Shown here piece after piece: positions 6,160 through 13,047 of a stretch of 14,103 nucleotides of DNA (position 1 is the stretch's first letter; each line of letters opens with the position of its first letter). Made by a program: the position numbers and the translations under genes. Source of the stretch: an uncultured Desulfovibrio sp. (GTDB lineage Bacteria > Desulfobacterota > Desulfovibrionia > Desulfovibrionales > Desulfovibrionaceae); contig URTO01000010.1 of NCBI GenBank assembly GCA_900550745.1, positions 1-14,103 on the forward strand, given 5' to 3'. The notes under the pieces are model-generated. The model was given only the letters and a program-made list of their open reading frames with translations. It had not been told where the DNA came from and made no database searches.

Positions 6160-7095
6160 TCAGGGCTGTACGTCAAAGGAGGGGCGTCGGAAGGCATCCC
6201 GGATGCGAACCCGGACTTCGCCTTTATCCTTAAGGGATTGAAGCGTCCGTTCCGGTATGAGTTCCTCCCGTACCTGTTCAAGCGGGATGCGCAGGGCGGA
6301 CTGTACGTCCATACGGCTGGCGAGGAGATCGCGCGGGACAAGGGTCGCCTGCCCTTGGACGGTACACGCAATCACGGGGCTCCGTACTGCGAGCTGGTGC
6401 AGGGTCAGCCGGTTTTTTTTCCAACCGGTTTCCACTGTACCCTCCAACTTATCCAGGCGGGAACTCTTGAGCATAGGCAGGCTGAGAGCCGCCACGCCCT
6501 CGCGCAGGGAGAGGTTCAATGAGCCTTCGCCCGCAAGCGGATCGGGCCGTCCGTTCTGAAGGGGCAGATCGAGCGTTGCGGAACCATCCAGCTTGCCGCC
6601 CCGCATCTGCACGAGAGACGTTTTGCCCACGAATGGCCTGATTAAGGGCTCGATGCCGATTCCGGAGAGGGATGACCGCACGGCGAGCCGTTCGGGGTTC
6701 CAGAGCGAGGAGGGGATCACGGTCGCGTTCAGCTCACCCCCGGCGATGTCGGCGTCGAGTGTTACGCCAAGCGGGAAGGCGGTCAGCCCCGCCCGGACAT
6801 TGCGGAAGGCCAACGGCTCCGGGGCGTTCGGCGGCTGCACCGTCAGCTCGGCGATTTTCAGCGCGGGCGGGAAGAAAGACAGTTCCGGGCGGCTCATGTC
6901 CACCTGCACGCCGGGCAGACGCCCGCACCATTGGCGCAGGCCGACCACGCCGAGCTCGCGCACGTACAGTATGCCGAGGAACAGGCCGTACAGCAGCAGC
7001 CCGAACAGGAGATAGAGCCCCCCACGCACCAGCGAGGCCCGGGAAGGCGGGGAAGGAAGCGCGAAAAGCAGCCTGTCCAGCAGCGCCCGCATCAT
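6160..7095 (-). CDS. gspN: T2SS protein GspN
   Basis: The 311-residue product has a cytoplasmic N-terminus, one membrane helix (about 24-45) and a periplasmic region rich in beta-strands with repeated L-D-G/A-x-L type segments. That pattern is AsmA-like, as in the GspN family of Deltaproteobacteria-type and Leptospira T2SS. The role of GspN is poorly defined; it is an optional inner-membrane component. Two ATGs are adjacent (7093-7095 and 7090-7092); GGGGCGG lies about 8 nt upstream. It is separated from gspE by 87 nt, the largest gap of the operon, and by 12 nt from gspL. Position between gspE and gspL differs from the classical placement after gspM. A run of eight A residues on the coding strand (6413-6420) sits in the W-K-K-N-R codons. 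The identification depends on topology, size and context more than on exact motifs. Confidence 0.85.
   Translation of the reverse strand: MMRALLDRLLFALPSPPSRASLVRGGLYLLFGLLLYGLFLGILYVRELGVVGLRQWCGRLPGVQVDMSRPELSFFPPALKIAELTVQPPNAPEPLAFRNVRAGLTAFPLGVTLDADIAGGELNATVIPSSLWNPERLAVRSSLSGIGIEPLIRPFVGKTSLVQMRGGKLDGSATLDLPLQNGRPDPLAGEGSLNLSLREGVAALSLPMLKSSRLDKLEGTVETGWKKNRLTLHQLAVRSPVIACTVQGQATLVPRDLLASRMDVQSALRIPLEQVREELIPERTLQSLKDKGEVRVRIRDAFRRPSFDVQP
6413..6420 (-). repeat. A8 homopolymer inside gspN
   Basis: The coding strand reads TGG, then eight A, then CCGG, encoding Trp-Lys-Lys-Asn-Arg. It includes the slippery heptamer A-AAA-AAC in register with the reading frame. The frame is intact in this sequence. 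Such a run in a GC-rich gene is a possible site of slippage. Confidence 0.7.
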
Positions 7096-7182
7096 GTGGC
7101 CGCCCCGTATGTTAAAGGCGCTTCGCCGTGGGCCTCATGCGGAGGCGTCGGGGCGTGCCGCCGGGAAATGCCGTTTATTTTG
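7096..7182 (-). other. 87-nt spacer between gspE and gspN with small inverted repeats
   Basis: This is the only sizeable non-coding gap in the first half of the operon. It holds a 5-bp inverted repeat, GCCTC (7132-7136) with GAGGC (7142-7146), and a small stem GGCG/CGCC (7117-7120 with 7124-7127). On the minus strand the second stem is followed by TTTAA, a very weak terminator-like shape. I see no convincing promoter or coding frame. It may attenuate or stabilise the message between the C-D-E and N-L-M blocks, but nothing here proves that. Confidence 0.3.
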
Positions 7183-8898
7183 CTATTCATTGGTAACCCT
7201 CGCAACTTCGGTAAGCGAGGTCAGCCCCGCGATCACTTTCAACATGCCGTCATGCCGCAGGTTGCGCATGCCTTCGGACAGCGCGCACGCCCCAAGCACG
7301 TTGGCGTCGGCCTTATCCACGATAAGCCGTTTCAAAGCGTCGCTTACCGGCATGATTTCATAAATCGCCATACGGCCCCGGTATCCCGTGTCCAGACAGT
7401 CCGGGCAGCCCTTGGCCCGGTAGAGCGGCTGGCCGGGCCGGTAGGCGGAACGGGCCGCACCGAGCTTTTCCAATTCCTGCCCATCCGGGAGATAGGCCTC
7501 CCGGCAGTGCGGGCAGAGCATACGGACGAGGCGCTGCGCCACCACGCCGCGCAGGACCGAGGAGAGCAGGAACGGTTCCACGCCCATGTCGAAGAGGCGG
7601 GTGACTGCGCCGGGCGCGTCGTTGGTGTGCAGGGTGGAAAAGACGAGGTGCCCGGTCAGGGCGGATTGCACGGCGATGGCGGCGGTTTCGGCGTCGCGGA
7701 TTTCGCCGATCAGGATGACGTCCGGGTCTTGGCGCACGATGGAGCGCAGCCCGTCGGCAAAGGTCAGCCCTATTTTGGGGTTGACCTGTATCTGCCCAAC
7801 GCCCTCCAGCTCGTATTCCACGGGATCTTCAATGGTCAGGATGTTCTTGTCCGGCGCGGTCAGTTCCTGAAGCACGGCGTAAAGCGTGGTGGTCTTGCCG
7901 CTGCCGGTGGGGCCGGTGACCAGCACGATGCCGTGCGTGATCCCCACAAGGGAATGCATGAGCTGCAAGTCTTCCCGGCTGAGCCCGAGTTCGGTGAGGG
8001 AGAGCACGCGTTCGCTCTTTTCGAGCAGGCGGAGCACCACGCGCTCGCCGAAAGACGTGGGCAGGGTGGACACGCGCAGTCCCGCCTGACGCCCGCCGAG
8101 GGAAATGGCGATGCGCCCGTCCTGCGGCAGGCGCTTTTCCGCGATGTTGAGCTTCGCCATGACCTTGATGCGCGACACCACGGCGGCGTGATGGGCCTTG
8201 TTCAGGGTGTGGCGTTCGTAAAGCACGCCGTCCAGCCGGAAGCGCACGCGGGAAACGTCGCGGTAGGGTTCGATGTGGATGTCGCTGGCCCCGGCGCGCA
8301 CGGCCTGCGCGAGGATCATGTTGACCAGCCGGATAAACGGGGCTTCGCTGCTGTCCTCCAGCAAGTCCTCCACCGCATCTTCATTGAATTCGTCGATCTC
8401 GTTGACCGAATCGCCGAGCACGTCCGAAACGCTCCCTTCCGAGCGGGTGGACTCGCCGAAAATCCGGTTGATGACGTCCGTGATGTCGTCTTCGCGGGCA
8501 AGCACGGGGTATTCAAGCCGTTCACCGAGCAGCATTCCCAGTTCTTGCGCGAGAAGCCAACTGAACGGATGGCAGATCGCCAGCGCAAGTTTGCCGTCCT
8601 TGTCGCGGACGGGCACCACTTTCTGTTTTCTGAGCCACGGAAGGGGAACCTTACAGACACGTTCGGCGTCCGCACGCCACCCTGAGCCCTCCTTGCCCAC
8701 GAGGGCCGCAAGCCGCAGTTCGCAAGGCATGGCATGGCGCTCCGCCGCGGTTTCCAGATACTGGTTTTCGTCGATGCGCTCCGCCTCGTACAGGGCCCTT
8801 TCGAGGGGGATGCCCGAAGCTTCCGCATTCCGCGCACAGGCCTCCAGCACCTCAGGGGCGAGGTTAAGGCGTTCCAGCAATGAAGTGAGCGTCTTCAT
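7183..8898 (-). CDS. gspE: T2SS assembly ATPase GspE
   Basis: GspE is the cytoplasmic hexameric ATPase that powers pseudopilus assembly. The 571-residue protein has an N-terminal GspL-binding domain (about 1-145), an acidic linker (150-185), the N2 domain starting with A-S-D-I-H-I-E-P (204-211) and a canonical catalytic core. Visible motifs are Walker A G-P-T-G-S-G-K-T (329-336), the Asp box T-I-E-D-P-V-E (355-361), Walker B I-L-I-G-E-I-R-D (395-402) and the His box around 414-427. A tetracysteine zinc site, C462-x2-C465 and C498-x2-C501, is typical of GspE and PilB-type ATPases. All catalytic residues appear intact. It starts 4 nt after the gspD stop without an obvious ribosome binding site, suggesting coupling to gspD. 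The context with gspC, gspD and gspF makes GspE the right family rather than PilB. Confidence 0.98.
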   Translation of the reverse strand: MKTLTSLLERLNLAPEVLEACARNAEASGIPLERALYEAERIDENQYLETAAERHAMPCELRLAALVGKEGSGWRADAERVCKVPLPWLRKQKVVPVRDKDGKLALAICHPFSWLLAQELGMLLGERLEYPVLAREDDITDVINRIFGESTRSEGSVSDVLGDSVNEIDEFNEDAVEDLLEDSSEAPFIRLVNMILAQAVRAGASDIHIEPYRDVSRVRFRLDGVLYERHTLNKAHHAAVVSRIKVMAKLNIAEKRLPQDGRIAISLGGRQAGLRVSTLPTSFGERVVLRLLEKSERVLSLTELGLSREDLQLMHSLVGITHGIVLVTGPTGSGKTTTLYAVLQELTAPDKNILTIEDPVEYELEGVGQIQVNPKIGLTFADGLRSIVRQDPDVILIGEIRDAETAAIAVQSALTGHLVFSTLHTNDAPGAVTRLFDMGVEPFLLSSVLRGVVAQRLVRMLCPHCREAYLPDGQELEKLGAARSAYRPGQPLYRAKGCPDCLDTGYRGRMAIYEIMPVSDALKRLIVDKADANVLGACALSEGMRNLRHDGMLKVIAGLTSLTEVARVTNE

Positions 8899-8902
8899 GG
8901 CG

Positions 8903-10879
8903 TCAGTTCACGAAAACAGGTTTCAGCATCTTGGGCTTGCTCATGATCGGCAGGCCGAGGCCGTCATGCCCCACACTCGTTTCATGCAGCACGAGCTGTT
9001 TTTCGCGCGTAAGGTCGGCGGAGTCGGCTGCGTTCCTGATGACTTTGGGCGTGATGAAGATGAACAGGTTGGTCTGGTTCGACTGCTTGTTGCGGGCTTT
9101 GAACAGCCATCCCAGTCCGGGAATGCTGCCGAGCCCCGGAACTTCGCTCTGGTTGTAGGTCTTCTGATCGTCGAGGAGGCCGCCGATGACCGCCGTCTGG
9201 CTGTCCTGCAACAGGATGGTCGTCTTGACCAGGCGCTTGCGGGTGGTCGGGGCGACGATTTGATCTCCGTTGGTGAGGGTGATGAGGCCCTGCGTGACCC
9301 GGCTGACTTCCTGTTCCACCTCAAGGCGGAGCGAGCCGTCGTCGCTGATGCGCGGGGTAATCTTGAGCTTCACGCCCACGTCCTTGTAGTCCATGGACTG
9401 GGTGGTGAAGTCGTTGTCGTTGCGGGTGGTGCTTTCCTTGGTGAACGGGATATTGTCCACGACTTCCACGCTGGCCTCCTCGTTGTCGAGCGTGAGGAGC
9501 TGCGGGGTGGCGAGCACGTCGACGTCGCTGTTGCCCCTGACCGCGTTCAGGATGGATTGGATGTTGTAGCTTGTGTTGCCCACGGTGATGGCGTCTTTCA
9601 GGATGGCCCCGATGCTCACGCCGGAGGGGAGGGATACCGTTTTGTTGGTTCCGCTGGAGCTCAGGGAGAAGCTCCCCCCGTTCAGGCCGACACCGCCGAC
9701 GATGGCGGCATCTCCGGTATTGCCCCCGATGGCCCAGTTGATGCCGAAGGAGAAGGATGCCTCACTGCTCACTTCCATGATCAGGGCTTCGATGAACACC
9801 TGCTTGCGCACCACGTCGAGCTTGGCGACGATGTTGCTGAGGGCTTCAAATTCATCCGGGCGGGCGGTGATGACAAGGCTGTTGGTGGATTTGTCGGCCA
9901 CCACCTTGATGTCCTTGGAAAGCACGGTATCCGGCTTCTGCTCTTCCGTTCCTGAGGCGCGCTGGCGCTCCACGAGCGTGTTGATGACCTGCGCCAGATC
10001 CTCGGCCTTGGCGTTGGACAGTGAGATAAGGTGTACGTCGCCCTTGCCCTTGGGGGTGGGGATGTCCAGGGAGCCGACCGCGTCACGCGCCATCCCGATG
10101 GCTTCGGGATCGCCGTAGATGAGCAGGCTGTTGGTACGTTCGTCGGCAAGCACGAGGCTGACGGTGGGGCGGCCCTTTTTGGCGTACTCCTCATCCCGGC
10201 TTTTGAGGATCTTGGCGAGCGTGGCGGCCAGCGTCTTGGAGTCGCCGTATTGCAGGCCGAGCGTGACGGAGGTGCCCGCCGTTTCGCTGGCCTCCACCTG
10301 TTCGAGGAAGGTCATGGCCTTGGCGACGTTGGGGGCCGGGGCCGTCAGCGCGAGGGTGTTCGATGGGGTATAGGCGGAAATGGCGTGCTCCTTCCCAAGC
10401 AGGGAGGGCAGGATTTTGGCGAGCTCGGCCGCCACGCCGACTTTCAGGGGCACGATCTGCGTGACCACGGTTTCCAGCTCGGAACCCATTTTACGGCCCA
10501 CGGCGGCGTCTTCGCCTTGCCCGATGCCTTCCTTCAGCGGGACGATCTTGTAGGCCGTGCCGCTTTTCTGCACCGCGTACCCTTGCACGCGCAGGATGGA
10601 AACGAAGGTCTCAAAGGCTTCATCCGGGGAAATCCTGACCGGGGAATAAACGGTCACTTTCCCTTTGACTGCGGGATCGGTGATGAAGTTCCGGCCGGTG
10701 GCTTCGCTGATGTACTTGATGAGGGCATGGATGTCCGCATCCTTGAAATCCAGCGTCAGGCCGTTTTCCGGCTCCGCCCACGCAGGAGCGGCGGACGGGA
10801 AACCCTGCGCGCAGAGCAGGGCGAGGAACAGGATGGAGACACGAAGGGCCGTTGCCGCTTTGCTGGACGAATCGAACAT
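8903..10879 (-). CDS. gspD: T2SS outer-membrane secretin GspD
   Basis: GspD forms the gated outer-membrane channel. From the ATG at 10877-10879 the product is 658 residues: a Sec signal peptide of about 35 residues ending A-P-A-W-A, the N0 domain (about 39-114, with L-D-F-K-D-A-D-I), N1 (137-198), N2 (201-274), N3 (281-358) and the secretin core (about 360-614). The core shows I-E-A-L-I-M-E-V, V-L-A-T-P-Q-L-L-T-L-D-N and the closing V-P-G-L-G-S-I-P-G-L-G-W-L-F. Only about 45 residues follow the core, ending near K-P-V-F-V-N; this could be a short pilotin-binding S-domain. Alternative in-frame ATGs at 10898-10900 and 10895-10897 overlap gspC by about 14-17 nt. I prefer 10879 because it gives a standard signal peptide and lies 4 nt after gspC, though no start has a good Shine-Dalgarno. 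Confidence 0.97.
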   Translation of the reverse strand: MFDSSSKAATALRVSILFLALLCAQGFPSAAPAWAEPENGLTLDFKDADIHALIKYISEATGRNFITDPAVKGKVTVYSPVRISPDEAFETFVSILRVQGYAVQKSGTAYKIVPLKEGIGQGEDAAVGRKMGSELETVVTQIVPLKVGVAAELAKILPSLLGKEHAISAYTPSNTLALTAPAPNVAKAMTFLEQVEASETAGTSVTLGLQYGDSKTLAATLAKILKSRDEEYAKKGRPTVSLVLADERTNSLLIYGDPEAIGMARDAVGSLDIPTPKGKGDVHLISLSNAKAEDLAQVINTLVERQRASGTEEQKPDTVLSKDIKVVADKSTNSLVITARPDEFEALSNIVAKLDVVRKQVFIEALIMEVSSEASFSFGINWAIGGNTGDAAIVGGVGLNGGSFSLSSSGTNKTVSLPSGVSIGAILKDAITVGNTSYNIQSILNAVRGNSDVDVLATPQLLTLDNEEASVEVVDNIPFTKESTTRNDNDFTTQSMDYKDVGVKLKITPRISDDGSLRLEVEQEVSRVTQGLITLTNGDQIVAPTTRKRLVKTTILLQDSQTAVIGGLLDDQKTYNQSEVPGLGSIPGLGWLFKARNKQSNQTNLFIFITPKVIRNAADSADLTREKQLVLHETSVGHDGLGLPIMSKPKMLKPVFVN

Positions 10880-10883
10880 GGCA

Positions 10884-11744
10884 TCAACTTTGTACATCAT
10901 ACCGAATGATGGTTTTTTTCCCGTTGCGCAAGACTTCGAGCGTGATGGTGCTCTTGTCGGCCAAATCCCCAAGCCCGCCCAGATCGCCGAACCCTCTCAG
11001 TGGCTTGCCGTTGGCCCCCAGCAGAAGGTCGTCTTTTTTGAGGCCGAGCTCCTCTATGTAGCTTCCCGGCTGCATGTCGAGGATGCGTAAACCCTGATAG
11101 CCGCCCACGGCCTGCGGGGAGACGGAGACGGCGCGCATCAGGGCGCCGATGTCGCCGAGTTCTTCCCGAAGCCGGGCGCGGCTCACGGCCTTTTGTTCGT
11201 CGGGTTTGGCGCTTTCCTTTTGGAAGACAGGATCCTCGCTCATGGGCAGCCGTTCTTTTGCTCCGCCTTTGGCGATGACCACGGTGCGGCGCTGCACGAG
11301 GGCGATTTTCCACCCTTGTATCGTGTCCCCTTCCCTGTAGGGCCGTTCCGTCCCGTTCACCTGAATGACGGCGCGGCTGGCCTTGCCCGGCCCCGTGTCC
11401 ACAATGGTTCCGAGCAGTTTCCAACCCTGCTTGCTGATGGGCAGCGCGTCGATGCCTTCGGCGGAAAGGCGTTCGCTTTCTTCGCCGGAATCCGTCCCCG
11501 TACCGCCTTTGGGGGAACGGCGGGCTTCAGGTGGGAAGACGGAAACCCCAAGGAGGTTGCGTGCGGTGATGCCGTCGAAGGCGGAGAGCGGTTCGGGCGC
11601 GGCAGCGGCGTGTTCCGTAAGCCGGGAGGTGGAACCGGGTGTGTCGAGCGCCGTCTCGCGCAGGGCGAAGGTGGCCTTGGCAAGGAACCACGCGATCAGC
11701 GAGATGCAGAAGAGGGAGAAGAATGTGGTCACGCGCTTGGACAT
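10884..11744 (-). CDS. gspC: T2SS inner-membrane protein GspC with C-terminal PDZ domain
   Basis: GspC couples the inner-membrane platform to the secretin and takes part in substrate recognition. The 286-residue protein has a short cytoplasmic N-terminus, a membrane helix (about 7-24), a disordered linker rich in Ala, Pro and Ser, and the homology region (about 59-163). That region shows A-R-N-L-L-G-V (61-67) and L-L-G-T-I-V (110-115), the stretches that contact GspD N0. The PDZ domain (about 200-286) has G-L-R-I-L-D-M-Q-P-G-S-Y (218-229) and L-K-K-D-D-L-L-L-G-A-N-G-K-P-L (235-249). Some GspC proteins carry a coiled coil in place of PDZ; this one has the PDZ form. It begins 2 nt after the gspF stop and ends 4 nt before gspD. 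An A7 run lies at 10913-10919 near the 3' end. Confidence 0.96.
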   Translation of the reverse strand: MSKRVTTFFSLFCISLIAWFLAKATFALRETALDTPGSTSRLTEHAAAAPEPLSAFDGITARNLLGVSVFPPEARRSPKGGTGTDSGEESERLSAEGIDALPISKQGWKLLGTIVDTGPGKASRAVIQVNGTERPYREGDTIQGWKIALVQRRTVVIAKGGAKERLPMSEDPVFQKESAKPDEQKAVSRARLREELGDIGALMRAVSVSPQAVGGYQGLRILDMQPGSYIEELGLKKDDLLLGANGKPLRGFGDLGGLGDLADKSTITLEVLRNGKKTIIRYDVQS

Positions 11745-11746
11745 GG

Positions 11747-12988
11747 TCAGCCTGCGAGGGTGCTCATTTCAAAGATGGGCAGGATGATGGCGATGACCAC
11801 AAAGCCGACGATGCCGCCCAGCAGGAGGATCATGACCGGTTCCATGAGGGACGTGACGACCTGAAGGCGCGAGGCGACCCGGTTTTCGCTGTCGTTGGCG
11901 ACCCAAAGCAGCATTTCGCCGAGTTGCCCGCTCCGTTCCCCGGCGGCGACCATCTGGCGGGACAACGGCGGAAAGACAAGCGGATCGTCCATGAATTCCG
12001 AGAGATCCCGGCCCGCCTGCACGCCGTCGATCATATTCTGGACGGCTTGGGCCATGAGTTTGTTGTCCGCCACGGATTTGACTATGTGCAGGGCCTTGAG
12101 CAGGGTGACGCCGTTTTTGAGGAGCATGCCGAGGGTGCGGGCCATATGCCCGACGATCAGCGGGCGGTAGATGCCGGCAATGCCGGGCAGGCGCAGCAGC
12201 AGGCGGTGGGTGTACCGCTTGCCTCTTTCAGTCCTGCGCATCCGCCAAATGCCGAGCATGATGCAGAGGGCGAGGAGCAGGATGATCCACCAGCCGGATC
12301 GGATGCCGTCGCTGACGGCCAACAGGATCTGCGTGGGCACGGGAAGCGCGCGGCCCATGTCCGAGAAAATTTGCGTGACCTTGGGGATCACGAACGTCAG
12401 CAGGAAGATGACGACGCCGATGCCCACGAACAGCATGAGGATGGGGTAGGCCAGCGTAGCCTGCACCTTGCGCACGAGCGCCACCTGCTGTTCGATATGT
12501 TCGGCGAAGCGTTCGATCACGAGTTCCAGCGTGCCGGAGGCTTCGCCCGCCCGTACCATCGTCACGAACGTCGATGAGAAGACGCGGGGGAACTCGGCCA
12601 GCCCGTCAGCAAGATCCCCACCCGCCATAATCCGGTCGCGCAGGCGGGAAACGATGCCCTGCATCCGGGAGAGATCGTCGTGGGCGCAGATGCTCGCAAG
12701 GGCCTCGTCAAGCGGAAGGCCCGCATGCAGCAGTGTAGCAAGCTGGCGGGCCATGGCTGCGACGGCCGTCTTGGGGACGGGGCAGAGCGATTCGAGGATT
12801 TTTTTAAAAGGTTTTTGGGCGGAAGGCTTTTCCGGGTTGGCAACGGATGCAGATGCGGATTCGACGGAGAGCGGCACAAGCCCCTTTTCGCGTACGGACG
12901 CGATGGCCTGCCGTTCGGTGTCAGCCTCCACCATGCCGCGTACGGTTTTGCCGGTTGCGGAAATGGCCTTGTAGCAAAAATTCGCCAT
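11747..12988 (-). CDS. gspF: T2SS inner-membrane platform protein GspF
   Basis: GspF is the polytopic core of the platform and acts with the ATPase in pseudopilin insertion. The 413-residue protein starts with the family hallmark Y-K-A-I-S-A-T-G-K-T-V-R-G. Two homologous cytoplasmic domains follow, each with the family pattern: R-Q-L-A-T-L-L-H-A-G-L-P-L-D-E-A-L (81-97) and A-R-T-L-G-M-L-L-K-N-G-V-T-L-L-K-A-L (283-300). Each also carries a G-E-x-S-G-x-L motif (G-E-A-S-G-T-L near 148-154, G-E-R-S-G-Q-L near 350-356). Membrane helices are at about 181-202, 231-249 and 385-405. It is the first gene of the operon, whereas in classical clusters F follows E. An AAGG at 12993-12996 precedes the ATG by 4 nt. 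An A7 run occurs at about 12799-12805. Confidence 0.98.
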   Translation of the reverse strand: MANFCYKAISATGKTVRGMVEADTERQAIASVREKGLVPLSVESASASVANPEKPSAQKPFKKILESLCPVPKTAVAAMARQLATLLHAGLPLDEALASICAHDDLSRMQGIVSRLRDRIMAGGDLADGLAEFPRVFSSTFVTMVRAGEASGTLELVIERFAEHIEQQVALVRKVQATLAYPILMLFVGIGVVIFLLTFVIPKVTQIFSDMGRALPVPTQILLAVSDGIRSGWWIILLLALCIMLGIWRMRRTERGKRYTHRLLLRLPGIAGIYRPLIVGHMARTLGMLLKNGVTLLKALHIVKSVADNKLMAQAVQNMIDGVQAGRDLSEFMDDPLVFPPLSRQMVAAGERSGQLGEMLLWVANDSENRVASRLQVVTSLMEPVMILLLGGIVGFVVIAIILPIFEMSTLAG

Positions 12989-13003
12989 GAAACCTTGCGC
13001 GTG

Positions 13004-13037
13004 AAAGGGGCCCCCATACGGGATGGAGGGCCCCTTT
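13004..13037. terminator. GC-rich hairpin between the amidohydrolase gene and gspF, probable (bidirectional) intrinsic terminator
   Basis: AAAGGGGCCC (13004-13013) and GGGCCCCTTT (13028-13037) form a perfect 10-bp stem with a 14-nt loop. On the minus strand it lies 11 nt after the amidohydrolase stop and ends in only three T residues followed by CACG, so termination may be incomplete. On the plus strand four T residues follow. No plus-strand gene lies nearby to use it. The A/T flanks of the stem supply part of the tract on either strand. Confidence 0.65.
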
Positions 13038-13041
13038 TCAA
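13013..13041 (-). promoter_or_regulatory. Weak candidate promoter for the gsp operon
   Basis: The minus strand has TTGAAA (13036-13041) separated by exactly 17 nt from TATGGG (13013-13018), which could serve as -35 and -10 elements of a sigma-70 promoter. Transcription would start about 18 nt before the gspF ATG. The -35 is good; the -10 matches the consensus TATAAT in only three positions. The elements lie within the terminator hairpin. Only 59 nt separate the two genes, so any operon promoter must be here or upstream in the amidohydrolase gene. Confidence 0.25.
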
Positions 13042-13047
13042 TTGATG

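Noticed and set aside
7111..7130. Stem GGCG/CGCC followed by TTTAA as a terminator after gspE
   Set aside because: Four base pairs and three T residues are too weak, and gspN and gspL downstream are needed parts of the same system.
6931..8685. A 584-codon open frame on the plus strand opposite gspE
   Set aside because: It lies wholly antisense to the well-identified gspE, has a His/Asp/Gly-rich composition typical of the reverse complement of GC-rich genes, and shows no domain or ribosome binding signal.
8273..9955. A 560-codon open frame on the plus strand opposite gspE and gspD
   Set aside because: It spans the junction of two real minus-strand genes, contains no recognisable motif and changes character at the gspD/gspE boundary, so it is a composition artefact.
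8903..10972. gspD starting at 10972
   Set aside because: The first 24 residues would be encoded within gspC in another phase and would precede the signal peptide; starts at 10900, 10897 or 10879 are more likely.
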